NCBI RefSeq assembly: GCF_001524445.2
Contig: NZ_CP013418.1
Span: forward strand, 434,001-498,000
Reading direction: 5' to 3'
DNA from: Burkholderia savannae
GTDB taxonomy: Bacteria > Pseudomonadota > Gammaproteobacteria > Burkholderiales > Burkholderiaceae
DNA: 64,000 nt
Made by a program: the position numbers and the translations under genes. Below, one piece after another: positions 36,237 to 46,551 of the stretch. Under the pieces are notes generated by a model. That model was not told the DNA's origin. It ran no database searches and saw only the letters and a program-made list of their open reading frames with translations. Numbering within the stretch: position 1 is the first letter of the stretch; every line of letters begins with the position of its first letter.

Positions 36237-37445
36237 ATGAATTTGGAGTTCGTAGCCCCCGCATCCGCATCCGCGGCCGCCACAGCCGCGGTCACCGCAA
36301 CGGACCCTGCCGCGCTTGCCGGGCGGCTCGACCGCGTGTTCGCGACGGCGCTCGCCGAGCGGCGCGTCGTCGGCGCGGTCGCGCTCGTCGCGCGCGATGG
36401 CGAAGTCGTCTATCGGCGCGCGCATGGGTTCGCGGAGCGAGAAACGCGGCAGCCGATGCGCGAGGACACGCTGTTTCGCCTGTCGTCGATCACCAAGCCG
36501 ATTGTCACCGCCGCGGTGCTGCGCCTCGTCGCCGACGGCCGGATGGCGCTCGACGCGCCGATCACGCGCTGGCTGCCGGCGTTCGCGCCGAAGCTGCCCG
36601 ACGGCCGCGCGCCCGCGCTGACCGTGCATCAATTGCTCGCGCACACGGCGGGGCTCAGCTACGGGCTGCTCGAAGAGCCCGGCTCGATCTATCACGCGCT
36701 CGGCATTTCCGACGGCATCGATCTCGTCGACTTCGATCTCGAGGAGAACCTGCGGCGCATCGCGGCCGCGCCGCTCGCGTTCGAGCCGGGCAGCGCATGG
36801 CGCTATTCGCTCGCGCTCGACGTGCTCGGCGCGGCGATCGAGCGCGCGACCGGGCTCGAGCTGCCCGACGCGGTCGCGCAGCTCGTCACGACGCCGCTCG
36901 GGATGCGCGACACGGGCTTCGTCGCGGCCGATCCCGCGCGCTTCGCGGTGGCGTACGCGAACGCCGCGCCGGAACCCGCGCGGATCACCGACAACCTCGA
37001 CGTGCCGCTGCCCGACGGGCAAGGCGTCGCGGTGCGCTTCGCGCCGTCGCGGGCGTTCGACGCGTCGGCGTTTCCGTCGGGCGGCGCGGGCATGTACGGC
37101 AGCGCCGACGACGTGCTGCGCATGCTCGAGACGATCCGCACGGGCGGCGACGGCTTCCTGCCCGCCGCGCTCGTCGACGCGATGCGCACCGATCACACGG
37201 GGCCGGCCGCCGAGACGCGCGGCCCCGGCTGGGGCTTCGGCTACGGCGGCGCGGTGCTGTCCGATCCGGCGCTCGCGCAGTCGCCGCAAAGCGCGGGGAC
37301 GCTGCAATGGGGCGGCGTCTACGGGCATTCCTGGTTCGTCGACGCGGCGCGCGGGCTTACCGTGCTGCTGATGACGAACACCGCGTATGAAGGGATGTCG
37401 GGGCCGTTGACGGTCGAGGTGCGCGACGCGGTTTACGGCGGGTGA
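36237..37445 (+). CDS. Serine hydrolase, beta-lactamase class C / esterase family
   Basis: A 402-residue enzyme of the penicillin-binding-protein-like serine hydrolase family. The catalytic SxxK is S84-I-T-K87 in FRLSSITKPIV, the Tyr motif is WRYSLALDVLGA, and a late HSW in GGVYGHSWFVD corresponds to the third motif. No signal peptide is seen, so a cytoplasmic esterase (EstB-like) is more likely than a beta-lactamase. GAGGAGC precedes the ATG. A short Ala/Ser-rich N-terminus (10-22) comes from a small repeat. It stands alone. Confidence 0.87.
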   Translation: MNLEFVAPASASAAATAAVTATDPAALAGRLDRVFATALAERRVVGAVALVARDGEVVYRRAHGFAERETRQPMREDTLFRLSSITKPIVTAAVLRLVADGRMALDAPITRWLPAFAPKLPDGRAPALTVHQLLAHTAGLSYGLLEEPGSIYHALGISDGIDLVDFDLEENLRRIAAAPLAFEPGSAWRYSLALDVLGAAIERATGLELPDAVAQLVTTPLGMRDTGFVAADPARFAVAYANAAPEPARITDNLDVPLPDGQGVAVRFAPSRAFDASAFPSGGAGMYGSADDVLRMLETIRTGGDGFLPAALVDAMRTDHTGPAAETRGPGWGFGYGGAVLSDPALAQSPQSAGTLQWGGVYGHSWFVDAARGLTVLLMTNTAYEGMSGPLTVEVRDAVYGG

Positions 37446-37670
37446 TTCGCGGCCCGCCTTTGCGGTGCGCGCGGCGCGAAGAAGGACGGCGCTTGGCCTC
37501 GCGGCGGCGGGCGCGGGCGGCGTCGGCGGTCCGGGCGGTCTGGAAGGTCCGTGCGGCGGCGGCTTGGGCCGCCGCACGGGGGCGAACGCATCGCGGCGAC
37601 GCTGACGCACTCGCGCGCCGCGCCGAGTCGCGTCAAACGGAACCGAGCCGAGCGGGCCGACCCGAGCCGG

Positions 37671-37807
37671 GCCAAACCGGGCCAAACCGGGCCAAACCGG
37701 GCCAAACCGGGCCAAACCGAACCGGGCCGGGCCGAACTGAGCTGAACTGAGCTGAACTGAGCCGCCCCGAACCGAACCGAACCGAACCGAACCGAACCGA
37801 ACCGAAC
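37671..37807. repeat. Three adjacent tandem arrays (10, 10 and 5 bp units)
   Basis: GCCAAACCGG, four perfect copies and one variant (37671-37720); GAACTGAGCT, three copies (37734-37763); CGAAC, eight copies (37768-37807). They fill the 37446-37920 gap between the convergent serine hydrolase and BCCT genes. No separate terminator or gene is evident. Confidence 0.95.
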
Positions 37808-37920
37808 CGATCCGCGCCGCCCGCTCGCTCGCCTGCGCCCGCCGCCGGAGCCGCCCGCGTCCGTCGGCGCCCGCGTCCGTCGGCGCACGCGCCGCGCGAG
37901 CCCTTCTCCGGCGACGCGGC

Positions 37921-39954
37921 TTACCGCGGCGGCTGGCCTTCCGGCCCCGCATGCTCGGGCGCGCGATTGAGCAGATGCGTGCGCGTGTCCGCCGCGAGCG
38001 ACACGTAGCGCTCGTACTGCCGCAGCACGTCGGCGATGATCTCGTCGCCGCGCAGATACTCGATGTCGTAGCCGAGCCGCCCGTCCGCGAAGAACGTCAG
38101 CACCTCGTACACGTGCTCGCGCTGCGGCTCGGGCTCGGCCGCCTCGCGGATTCGGAACGCGGGCGCGGACTTGCGCGACACCCGCGCGCCGTACACGAAG
38201 TCGCGCTGCGCGGGCGCGGGCACCGTGAGGCGCACCGCATCGTCGTCGTCGCGCGCGACGTGCGCGTCGACGCCGCCCGCCTTCAATTCGTCCGCGACCT
38301 TGCGCAGCGCGGGCTCGACTGTCCGCTCAACGAACTGTCGCGCCTCGGCGTCGGTCGTCTGCCGCAGGATATGCGACAGGCGGTGCCGCCAGTGCTGGCC
38401 GGTCCAGAAGCTCGTCGCGGGCGCCATGTCCTGCGAGTAGTGCGCGTGGTCGGCCTTCAGGCCGCGCCAGAGCCCGTAGCAGAGCGCGAGCATCACGAGC
38501 GCGACGGGCAGCGCGGCGACGAGCGTGAGCGCCTGCAGCGCCTTCAGTCCGCCCGTGACGAGCAGCACCGAGGCCGTCACGCCGAGCACCGCCGCCCAGA
38601 AGAGCCGCTGCCACACGGGTGAATGCGCGGCGCCGCGCGTCGCGATCGCGTCGATCACGAATGCGCCCGAATCGGCCGACGTCACGAAGAACACCGCGAT
38701 CAGCACGATCGCCGCGATCGACAGCAGCCGCGTGAGCGGCAGGTAGTCGAAGAAGCGGAACAGCAGCGCGTCGACGTTGGATGCGGTCTGCGCGAGCGCG
38801 CCCGCGGCCGCGTGCGTGTCGAGCCAGATCGCGCTGTTGCCGAACGCGGTCATCCAGACGAGGTTGAACGCGGTCGGCACGAGCAGCACGCCGATCACGA
38901 ACTCGCGGATCGTGCGGCCGCGCGAGATGCGCGCGATGAACATCCCGACGAACGGCGACCACGACACCCACCACGCCCAGTAGAGCAGCGTCCAGCCGCC
39001 GAACCAGCCTTGCTCGTTCGGCGTCTCGTACGCGTACGTGCGAAACGACAGCGACACGAGCTTCGACAGATATTCGCCGAGGTTGTCGCCCATCGCGCGC
39101 AGCAGGAACGACGTCGGCCCCGCGACGACGACGAACGCGAGCAGCGCGAACGCGAGCATCAGGTTCAGCTCGGACAGCCGGCGCACGCCCTTGTCGAGCC
39201 CGCTCGCGGCGGAGAGCCCGGCGAGCGCGACGACGACCGCGACGAGGCCGACGCGGAACGCATCGCTGCCGGTGTCCCAGCCGGCGACCGTATGCAGGCC
39301 CGCGCTCAGCTGCAGCACGCCGTAGCCGAGCGTCACCGCGATCCCGGCGAGCGTGCCGACGAGCGCGAACGCGTCGACCGCGTGGCCGATCCAGCCGTTC
39401 ACGCCGTCGCGCAGCACCGGATAAAGCCCCGAGCGCAGCGTGAGCGGCAGGTTGTAGCGAAAGCCGAAATACGCGAGCACGAGGCCCATCACGCCGTACG
39501 TCGCCCACGCGTGCAGGCCCCAGTGGAAGAACGACATCAGCATCGCCTCCCGCGCGGCGGCGGGCGTGCCGCCCGCGGCCGTCGGCGGCGACAGGTAATG
39601 CTGGATCGGCTCGCCGACGCCGAAGTACATGAGGCCGATGCCCATGCCGGCCGCGAACAGCATCGCGGTCCACGACACGAAGCTGAATTCGGGCTCGGCG
39701 TCGTCCGGGCCGAGCTTGATGTTGCCGAAGCGGCTCGCCGCGATCAGCACGAGGAAGATCAGGAAGGTCGTGATCGCGAGCACGTAGAACCAGTCGAAGC
39801 GCGTGACGATCCACTGCTGGCCGGCGCCGAAGAGCGCGCCGGCTTCGCTCGGCCGCAGCGCGCAGGCAGCGAGCAGCGCGCCGATCGCGGCGAGCGACGG
39901 CACGACGACTTGCGGCTTGAGCGTCGTGCGCGGCGTAGGTCGGGATGAGGGCAT
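37921..39954 (-). CDS. BCCT family transporter (choline/betaine type, BetT-like)
   Basis: A 677-residue transporter with 12 helices and a long cytoplasmic C-terminal domain of about 170 residues, as in BetT. Family blocks are FAAGMGIGLMYFGVGEPIQHYLSPP (about 89-113), FFHWGLHAWATYGVMGL and LYWAWWVSWSPFVGMFIARISRGRTIREF (all shown in part). The Trp-rich segment in helix 8 is the substrate aromatic box. It imports choline, betaine or a related trimethylammonium compound using proton or sodium gradients. The ATG at 39954 has GGAGA upstream. Choline-oxidation genes are not adjacent. Confidence 0.93.
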   Translation of the reverse strand: MPSSRPTPRTTLKPQVVVPSLAAIGALLAACALRPSEAGALFGAGQQWIVTRFDWFYVLAITTFLIFLVLIAASRFGNIKLGPDDAEPEFSFVSWTAMLFAAGMGIGLMYFGVGEPIQHYLSPPTAAGGTPAAAREAMLMSFFHWGLHAWATYGVMGLVLAYFGFRYNLPLTLRSGLYPVLRDGVNGWIGHAVDAFALVGTLAGIAVTLGYGVLQLSAGLHTVAGWDTGSDAFRVGLVAVVVALAGLSAASGLDKGVRRLSELNLMLAFALLAFVVVAGPTSFLLRAMGDNLGEYLSKLVSLSFRTYAYETPNEQGWFGGWTLLYWAWWVSWSPFVGMFIARISRGRTIREFVIGVLLVPTAFNLVWMTAFGNSAIWLDTHAAAGALAQTASNVDALLFRFFDYLPLTRLLSIAAIVLIAVFFVTSADSGAFVIDAIATRGAAHSPVWQRLFWAAVLGVTASVLLVTGGLKALQALTLVAALPVALVMLALCYGLWRGLKADHAHYSQDMAPATSFWTGQHWRHRLSHILRQTTDAEARQFVERTVEPALRKVADELKAGGVDAHVARDDDDAVRLTVPAPAQRDFVYGARVSRKSAPAFRIREAAEPEPQREHVYEVLTFFADGRLGYDIEYLRGDEIIADVLRQYERYVSLAADTRTHLLNRAPEHAGPEGQPPR

Positions 39955-40288
39955 GAGCGGATCTCCGGAAAAAGGACGCGTCGCGGGGCGCGCGCCGCGG
40001 CGGCCGAGCCCGGCATGGGGACGATGTGGACGGCGCGGAGGCGGCGGCGCGCGCGAGGCGCGGGGTGGAGGGGCTGCAACGGCGAGGATGCAGGCCGAAA
40101 CTGACGAATTGTAAGCTATTCGATGAAGTTGCCTGACAATGCGCGCGCGGATCGCGCCGCGCGCCCTGTGGCGCGGGCTGGCGGCGCTCGCCCGGAGGCA
40201 GTGCAAACCCCGATGAAAATTTATTTTTTCTCTTCTTCCTATTGTGTAAATTTACTTTCATCAATCAGCGCATCGTCCCGACCGCCGA
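39955..40288. other. Divergent promoter gap between BCCT and RpiR genes
   Basis: The right part (40210-40260) is very AT-rich and should hold the RpiR-operon promoter. The left part is GC-rich and carries the BCCT leader. No gene is seen. Confidence 0.5.
40216..40255 (+). promoter_or_regulatory. Two AAATTTA sites, candidate RpiR operator
   Basis: AAATTTA occurs at 40217-40223 and 40248-40254, 31 bp apart (about three helical turns). The second lies in the perfect palindrome GTAAATTTAC. Its position just before an RpiR-type regulator gene suggests an autoregulatory operator. Confidence 0.45.
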
Positions 40289-41239
40289 ATGTCCAGTTCC
40301 AGCCCGACCGTCACACCGCTCGACGCCGAACCGTCGATCGCCGCGCGCATCGCCGCCGCGCTGCCGTCGCTCACGCCGATCCATCGGCGCATGGGCGAGT
40401 ACGTGCTCGCGAATCCGTTCCGCGCGGCGACGATGCGGATCGACGAGCTCGCGAACGCGGTCGACGCATCGATCGCCACCGCGAACCGCTTCGCGCGCGC
40501 GCTCGGCTTCGACGGCTATCCGGCGCTGCGCGCGGCGCTCGTGCGCGGCTTCGAGGCGACGCTCGCGCCCGTCGAGCGGCTGCGCTCCGCGCAGGAGCGC
40601 GAAGCGGGCGCGCGCGGCGGCGAGCTGATCGACGCGAGCTTCGAGCAGGCGCTCGCGAACCTCGATCGCACGCGCGGGCGGCTCGATCGCGCGAACGTCG
40701 AGGCGGCCGTCGATTCGCTGCTCGCCGCGCGCCGGATCTTCCTCGTCGGGATGGGCGCGAGCGCGTTTCTCGCCGGGCTGATGGAGCACGGGCTGTCCGT
40801 GTATCGCGACAACGTGCACTCGCTCGCGCTGCTCGGCGGCCCGACCGACGCCGCGCGGCGCCTGTTCAACGCGCGCGGCGACGATCTCGTCGTCGCGATC
40901 GCGTTTCCGCGCTACGTGCACGACACGATCGAGCTCGCGCGCCGCGCGGCCGAACGCGGCGCGCCGGTGCTCGCGATCACCGACGGGCCCGACTCGCCGA
41001 TCGCGCCGTTCGCCACGCGCGCGCTCTTCGTGCACGCGGAGCGCCGGCTCGCGGCGACGTCCGAGGCCGCGGTGCTCGCGTTGCTCGAGGCGCTGATCGA
41101 CGCGGTCGCGCATCGCTCGCAGCGCTCCGCGCGCGCGGCCGCCGAAGTGACCGAATTCATGCTGCCGTGGCTCGAGGCGCGGGGCGCGTGCGTCGCGCCG
41201 CCGCGCCCGCCGCGCCGTTCCAGGAAAACCGACCGATGA
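40289..41239 (+). CDS. MurR/RpiR family regulator with SIS domain
   Basis: A 316-residue regulator: an N-terminal HTH_6 domain (HRRMGEYVLANPFRAATMRIDELANAV, in part, residues about 30-90) and a C-terminal SIS sugar-phosphate-binding-like domain (about 130-270; RIFLVGMGASAFLAGLM, VVAIAFPRYVHDTIELARRAAERG, VLAITDGPDSPIAPFA). It overlaps the isoaspartyl peptidase start by 4 bp (ATGA), so it is part of the same operon and probably its regulator. The effector may be an amino-sugar or peptide-derived compound. Confidence 0.9.
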   Translation: MSSSSPTVTPLDAEPSIAARIAAALPSLTPIHRRMGEYVLANPFRAATMRIDELANAVDASIATANRFARALGFDGYPALRAALVRGFEATLAPVERLRSAQEREAGARGGELIDASFEQALANLDRTRGRLDRANVEAAVDSLLAARRIFLVGMGASAFLAGLMEHGLSVYRDNVHSLALLGGPTDAARRLFNARGDDLVVAIAFPRYVHDTIELARRAAERGAPVLAITDGPDSPIAPFATRALFVHAERRLAATSEAAVLALLEALIDAVAHRSQRSARAAAEVTEFMLPWLEARGACVAPPRPPRRSRKTDR

Positions 41240-42270
41240 CTTCACCCTCAACCGCAATCGTTGCGATTCACGGCGGCGCAGGCACGATCCTGCGTCAGGC
41301 AATGACAGCCGACGCCGAAGCGCAGTACCGCGCCGAGCTGAACGCGATCCTCGCCGCCGCGCAGAAGGTGCTCGCCGAGGGCGGCAGCGCGCTCGACGCG
41401 GTCAGCGTCGCCGTGCGGATGCTCGAGGATTGCCCGCTCTTCAACGCAGGGCGCGGGGCCGTCTACACGGCCGACGGCACGCACGAGCTCGACGCCGCGA
41501 TCATGGACGGCGCGACGCTGAAAGCGGGCGCGATCTGCTGCGCGACGCGCGTGCGCAACCCGGTGCTCGCCGCGCGGCGCGTGCTCGAGGCGAGCGAGCA
41601 CGTGATGTTCGCCGGCGCGGGCGCCGACGCGTTCGCGGCCGCGCAGGGGCTCGAGCTCGCGGAGCCGGGCTACTTCGACACCGAGTTCCGCCGCGCGCAG
41701 TGGTTGAAGGCGCGGCAGGCGGCGGGCGCGATGCTCGATCACGACGCGGCGACGGCGTTCGCGTCCGGCGACGGCAACGGTAACGGCAACGGTAACGGCA
41801 ACGGCGCCGTCGCGTTCGCGCCGCAGCCGCTCGATCCGGACCGCAAGCACGGCACGGTCGGCGCGGTCGCGCGCGATCTGCACGGCCATCTCGCCGCGGC
41901 GACGTCGACGGGCGGGATCACGAACAAGCAGCCGGGGCGCGTCGGCGACACGCCGATCATCGGCGCGGGCTGCTACGCGAACGACGTGACGTGCGCGGTG
42001 TCGTCGACGGGCACGGGCGAGATGTTCATTCGCCTCGCGACCGCGTATGACGTGTCCGCGCAGATCGAATACCGCGGCGCGTCGCTCGCGTCGGCCGCGT
42101 ACGACGTCGTGATGAACAAGCTGCCGCGGATCGCGGGGCGCGGCGGCGTCATCGCGATCGACGCGCGCGGCAACCTCGCGATGCCGTTCAACACCGAGGG
42201 GATGTACCGCGGCTACGCGCGCGTCGGCGAGGCGCCCGTGACCGCGATCTACCGCGAGGAGGCGGCGTGA
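41236..42270 (+). CDS. iaaA: Isoaspartyl peptidase / type 2 asparaginase
   Basis: A 344-residue Ntn-hydrolase that splits itself into two chains. The N-terminus [35 protein letters not shown] and the cleavage site [13 protein letters not shown] are all present; T207 would become the new N-terminal nucleophile. [22 protein letters not shown] and [10 protein letters not shown] follow as expected. It removes isoaspartyl residues from peptides. Just before the cleavage site lies a Gly-Asn repeat coded by five 6-bp units (41773-41802), in the natural linker region. The link to gsiABCD matches the E. coli iaaA-gsiABCD operon. Confidence 0.93.
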   Translation: MTSPSTAIVAIHGGAGTILRQAMTADAEAQYRAELNAILAAAQKVLAEGGSALDAVSVAVRMLEDCPLFNAGRGAVYTADGTHELDAAIMDGATLKAGAICCATRVRNPVLAARRVLEASEHVMFAGAGADAFAAAQGLELAEPGYFDTEFRRAQWLKARQAAGAMLDHDAATAFASGDGNGNGNGNGNGAVAFAPQPLDPDRKHGTVGAVARDLHGHLAAATSTGGITNKQPGRVGDTPIIGAGCYANDVTCAVSSTGTGEMFIRLATAYDVSAQIEYRGASLASAAYDVVMNKLPRIAGRGGVIAIDARGNLAMPFNTEGMYRGYARVGEAPVTAIYREEAA

Positions 42271-42305
42271 CGCCGCCAGCCGCGCAGACACAGGAGAGCC
42301 GGAAG

Positions 42306-44483
42306 ATGAGCGCGAGCCGAACCGCCCCGAGCCTGCGCGAGCAGCGCGTGCTCGAAGTCGACGGGCTGTCCGTCACGTTCCGCCGCGAGGGCGCCGCGTT
42401 CGAGGCGGTGCGCGGGCTGTCGTTCCACGTCGATCGCGGCGAGACGCTCGCGATCGTCGGCGAATCGGGCTCCGGCAAATCGGTGACGTCGCTCGCGCTG
42501 ATGCGCCTCGTCGAGCACGGCGGCGGCGCGATCACGGGCGGCGGGATCGCGCTGCGCCGGCGCAACGGCGCGACGCTCGATCTCGTGCGCGCGTCGCCGT
42601 CGGCGCTGCGCAGCGTGCGCGGCGCGGACGTGGCGATGATCTTCCAGGAGCCGATGACGTCGCTCAATCCGGTTTTCACGGTCGGCGACCAGATCAGCGA
42701 GGCGATCGCGCTGCACCAAAACAAGAACGCGGGCGAAGCGCGCGCGGAGGCGCTGCGCCTGCTCGATCTCGTGCGCATTCCCGAGGCGCGCCGCGTGTTC
42801 GCGCGCCATCCGCATCAGCTCTCGGGCGGGATGCGGCAGCGCGTGATGATCGCGATGGCGCTGTCGTGCCGGCCGGCGCTGCTGATCGCCGACGAGCCGA
42901 CCACCGCGCTCGACGTGACGATCCAGGCGCAGATCCTTCAATTGATCCGCGGGCTGCAGGACGAGATGGACATGGGCGTGATCTTCATCACGCACGACAT
43001 GGGCGTCGTCGCGGAAGTCGCCGATCGCGTGCTCGTCATGTATCGCGGCGAGAAGGTCGAGGAGGGCGCGTCCGATGCGATCTTCGCCGCGCCGTCGCAT
43101 CCGTACACGAAGGCGCTGCTCGCGGCGGTGCCGCGGCTCGGCTCGATGCAGGGCACCGACGCGCCCGCGAAATTCCCGCTGCTGCGCTTCGATCCGGTCA
43201 CGGGCGATGCGGTCGTCGTCGAGAACGGCGACGCCGCGCCCGCGTCGGGCGACGCGGCATCCGCATCCGCATCGGTTGGTTCGGTTGCCCCGGTTGCTTC
43301 GCTTGATTCTGCCGCATCGACCGCTACAACCGCTACAACCGCTACAACCGCTACAACCGCTACAACCGCTACAACCGCTACAACCGCTACAACCGCTACA
43401 ACCGCTACAACCGCTACAACCGCATCAACCGCTACAACCGCATCAACCGCATCAACCGCATCGACCGCATCGACCACATCGACCGCCGCGCCGGCGGCGC
43501 ACGCGCGCGCCGCCGGCGCTTTCGCGCAGCCCGCGATCGATCCGGCGTCGCCGCCGCTGCTGCGCGTGCGCGACCTCGTCACGCGCTTTCCGGTCAAGAG
43601 CGGCGCGTTCGGCCGCGTGTCGCAATACGTGCACGCGGTCGAGCGCGTGAGCTTCGAGCTGCGCGCGGGCGAGACGCTCGCGCTCGTCGGCGAATCCGGC
43701 TGCGGCAAGTCGACGACGGGCCGCTCGCTGCTGCGCCTCGTCGACAGCCTGAGCGGCTCGATCGAATTCGAGGGGCGCGAGATCGGCGCGCTGAAGGGCC
43801 GCGCGCTGCAGGCGCTGCGCCGCAACATCCAGTTCATCTTTCAGGACCCGTTCGCGTCGCTGAATCCGCGCCTGACAGTCGGCTTCTCGATCATGGAGCC
43901 GCTCCTCGTGCACGGCGTCGCGAGCGGCAAGGCGGCGCAGGCGCGCGTCGACTGGCTGCTCGAGCGCGTCGGCCTGCCCGCCGACGCCGCGCGCCGCTAT
44001 CCGCACGAATTCTCCGGCGGCCAGCGCCAGCGGATCGCGATCGCGCGCGCGCTCGCGCTGAACCCGAAGGTCGTGATCGCCGACGAATCGGTGTCGGCGC
44101 TCGACGTATCGGTGCAGGCGCAGATCGTCAACCTGATGCTCGACCTGCAGCGCGAGCTCGGCGTCGCGTATCTGTTCATCTCGCACGACATGGCGGTCGT
44201 CGAGCGGATCAGCCATCGCGTCGCGGTGATGTACCTCGGGCAGATCGTCGAGATCGGCCCGCGCCGCGCGGTGTTCGAGACGCCGCGCCATCCATACACG
44301 AAGAAGCTGATGAGCGCGGTGCCGATCGCCGATCCCGCGCGCCGACACGCGCAGCGCACGCTGCCCGCCGACGAGCTGCCGAGCCCGATCCGCGCGATCG
44401 GCGACGAGCCCGTCGTCGCGCCGCTCGTCGCGGTCGGGCCGGACCACTTCGTCGCCGAGCATCGGGTCGGCGGCGCGTATTGA
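42306..44483 (+). CDS. gsiA: Glutathione/peptide ABC transporter, fused double ATPase
   Basis: A 725-residue protein with two ATPase domains. The first has Walker A GESGSGKS at 52-59, [10 protein letters not shown] and [12 protein letters not shown]. The second has Walker A GESGCGKS at about 462-469, [14 protein letters not shown] and [14 protein letters not shown], in which Ser follows the Glu instead of the usual Pro. The linker (about 339-397) is an Ala-Thr-Thr run coded by a 9-bp repeat. I chose the ATG at 42306, preceded by AGGAG, over a GTG at 42267. It powers GsiBCD. Confidence 0.93.
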   Translation: MSASRTAPSLREQRVLEVDGLSVTFRREGAAFEAVRGLSFHVDRGETLAIVGESGSGKSVTSLALMRLVEHGGGAITGGGIALRRRNGATLDLVRASPSALRSVRGADVAMIFQEPMTSLNPVFTVGDQISEAIALHQNKNAGEARAEALRLLDLVRIPEARRVFARHPHQLSGGMRQRVMIAMALSCRPALLIADEPTTALDVTIQAQILQLIRGLQDEMDMGVIFITHDMGVVAEVADRVLVMYRGEKVEEGASDAIFAAPSHPYTKALLAAVPRLGSMQGTDAPAKFPLLRFDPVTGDAVVVENGDAAPASGDAASASASVGSVAPVASLDSAASTATTATTATTATTATTATTATTATTATTATTATTASTATTASTASTASTASTTSTAAPAAHARAAGAFAQPAIDPASPPLLRVRDLVTRFPVKSGAFGRVSQYVHAVERVSFELRAGETLALVGESGCGKSTTGRSLLRLVDSLSGSIEFEGREIGALKGRALQALRRNIQFIFQDPFASLNPRLTVGFSIMEPLLVHGVASGKAAQARVDWLLERVGLPADAARRYPHEFSGGQRQRIAIARALALNPKVVIADESVSALDVSVQAQIVNLMLDLQRELGVAYLFISHDMAVVERISHRVAVMYLGQIVEIGPRRAVFETPRHPYTKKLMSAVPIADPARRHAQRTLPADELPSPIRAIGDEPVVAPLVAVGPDHFVAEHRVGGAY
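43321..43482. repeat. 9-bp tandem repeat CCGCTACAA, 18 units, inside gsiA
   Basis: Eleven perfect copies, then seven variants (CCGCATCAA, CCGCATCGA). In frame, it encodes the Ala-Thr-Thr/Ala-Ser-Thr linker between the two ATPase domains of GsiA. Copy-number change alters only linker length. Confidence 0.97.
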
Positions 44484-44610
44484 GGAGGCGCGGCGCAGCG
44501 CGGGCGCGAAATGGGCGAGCCGCGCGGCGCATGCATGGCGCGCGAGCGCCGCAGGCGAACGCGGCGCGAGCGCGCGATGTGCGAATGCGATACGCAATTG
44601 CGGCACGCGC

Positions 44611-44662
44611 ATGCAAAACGCAGATGCAAAACGCAGACGCAATACGCAGACGCAATACGCGA
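44611..44662. repeat. 13-bp tandem repeat, 4 units, between gsiA and gsiB
   Basis: Units ATGCAAAACGCAG x2 and ACGCAATACGCAG-like x2. This is the only structure I see in the 44484-44870 gap. No promoter can be singled out. The gap is long for an operon, so gsiB may also have its own promoter. Confidence 0.9.
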
Positions 44663-44870
44663 GCGCGATGCGCCCGCGGGACGAAGCAAACGCCGCGCGC
44701 GCGATGCGCGAGCGGCATCGAATCAGCAGAGGAAGTCGAGAAGAGCGCAGCAAGCCGATGACGCGAGGCCCCGGACCATCCGCACGAAACCCGGCCCCGC
44801 CGAACGACGCCAGCAGGACCACACGAACCCAGTCACACGCACTTACGAAGCATCGCCAAGGAGCCCACCC

Positions 44871-46433
44871 ATGACTACGCCGCATTCGTTCTTGCCGTTC
44901 TCGCCGCGCGCGCTTTTCGTCGCCTGCGCGGGCGTGATCGCGATGTCGTCCGCGTCGCTCGCGTTCGCCGAGCGGGCCGCGGTGATGGCCGTCGATTCGA
45001 CGTTCACCACGCTCGATCCGTACGATTCGAACGACACGCTGTCGCAGGCGGTGTCGAAATCGTTCTACCAAGGCCTGTTCGGCTTCGACAAGGACATGAA
45101 GCTCGTGAACGTGCTCGCGACCGGCTACGACGCGAGCGCCGACGCGAAGGTCTACACGATCAAGCTGCGCCAGGGCGTGAAATTCCAGGACGGCACCGAT
45201 TTCAACGCGGCCGCGGTGAAGGCGAACTTCGACCGCGTGACCGATCCGGCGAACAAGCTCAAGCGCTACAACCTGTTCCGCCGGATCGCGAAGACGGAAG
45301 TCGTCGATCCGTACACGGTGAAGGTCACGCTGACCGAGCCGTTCTCGGCGTTCGTCAACGTGCTCGCGCATCCGTCGGCCGTGATGATCTCGCCCGCCGC
45401 GCTGAAGAAGTACGGGCGCGACATCGGGCTGCACCCCGTCGGCACCGGCCCGTTCGAGTTCGTCGAATGGAAGCAGACCGACGACCTGAAGGTGAAGAAG
45501 TTCGCCGGCTACTGGAAGCCCGGCTATCCGAAGATCGACGCGATCGACTGGAAGCCCGTCGTCGACAACAACACGCGCGCCGCGCTGATGAAGACGGGCG
45601 AAGCCGATTTCGCGTTCCGCATTCCGTTCGAGCAGACGGCGGACCTGAAGGCGAGCCCGAAAGTCGACGTGATCGAGCGCACGTCGATCATCCAGCGCTA
45701 CGTGAGCCTGAACGTGATGCAAAAGCCGTTCGACAATCCGAAGGTTCGCGAGGCGCTCAACTACGCGGTCAACAAGGACGCGCTCGCGAAGGTCGCGTTC
45801 TCGGGCAACGCGACGCCCGCGGCCGGCATCGTGCCGCAGGGCGTCGACTACGCGGTGAAGCTCGGCCCGTGGCCGTACGATCCGGCCAAGGCGCGCGCGC
45901 TGCTGAAGGAGGCGGGCTACCCGAACGGCTTCGAGACGACGCTCTGGTCCGCGTACAACAACTCGACCTCGCAGAAGGCGATCCAGTTCGTCCAGCAGCA
46001 GCTCGCGCAGGTGGGCGTGAAGGCGCAGGTGCAGGCGCTCGAGGCGGGCGAGCGGGTCGCGAAGGTCGAAAGCGCGCAGGACCCGGCGAAGGCGCCCGTG
46101 CGGATGTACTACACCGGCTGGTCCGCGTCGACGGGCGAATCCGACTGGGCGATCTCGCCGCTGCTCGCGTCGTCGTCGGTTCCGCCGAAGCTCATGAACA
46201 CCGCGTACTACAAGAACGACGCGGTCGACGACGATCTCGCGAAGGCGTTGCAAACCACCGACCGCGCGAAGAAGGCGACGCTCTACGGCGATGCGCAAAA
46301 GCGCATCTGGGCCGACGCGCCGTGGATTCCGCTCGTGCAGGAGAAGATCGTCTATGCGCGCAGCAAGCGCCTGCAGGGCGCTTACGTGATGCCGGACGGC
46401 TCGTTCAACTTCGACGAGATCGCGATCAAGTGA
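44871..46433 (+). CDS. gsiB: Glutathione/peptide ABC transporter substrate-binding protein
   Basis: A 520-residue periplasmic protein of the SBP_bac_5 family. The signal peptide is about residues 1-33, ending in LAFA-ERAA. Blocks are [50 protein letters not shown] (partial), [21 protein letters not shown] and [21 protein letters not shown] (partial), closely like GsiB. It binds glutathione or short peptides for GsiACD. AAGGAG lies upstream of the ATG. Confidence 0.93.
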   Translation: MTTPHSFLPFSPRALFVACAGVIAMSSASLAFAERAAVMAVDSTFTTLDPYDSNDTLSQAVSKSFYQGLFGFDKDMKLVNVLATGYDASADAKVYTIKLRQGVKFQDGTDFNAAAVKANFDRVTDPANKLKRYNLFRRIAKTEVVDPYTVKVTLTEPFSAFVNVLAHPSAVMISPAALKKYGRDIGLHPVGTGPFEFVEWKQTDDLKVKKFAGYWKPGYPKIDAIDWKPVVDNNTRAALMKTGEADFAFRIPFEQTADLKASPKVDVIERTSIIQRYVSLNVMQKPFDNPKVREALNYAVNKDALAKVAFSGNATPAAGIVPQGVDYAVKLGPWPYDPAKARALLKEAGYPNGFETTLWSAYNNSTSQKAIQFVQQQLAQVGVKAQVQALEAGERVAKVESAQDPAKAPVRMYYTGWSASTGESDWAISPLLASSSVPPKLMNTAYYKNDAVDDDLAKALQTTDRAKKATLYGDAQKRIWADAPWIPLVQEKIVYARSKRLQGAYVMPDGSFNFDEIAIK

Positions 46434-46551
46434 CGCGACGCGGCCCGGGCGGCCCGCCGGATCGGCGCGATTGCGCCGAATCCGCCGATCCGCGCGCATC
46501 GGGCGTAGGCGGCGCGCGGCCCGTCGGCGCGCCGCATCGAGAGGCAAGCGC

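Noticed and set aside
36237..37445. Serine hydrolase as an antibiotic-inactivating beta-lactamase
   Set aside because: It has no signal peptide and the layout matches cytoplasmic EstB-like esterases better than AmpC.
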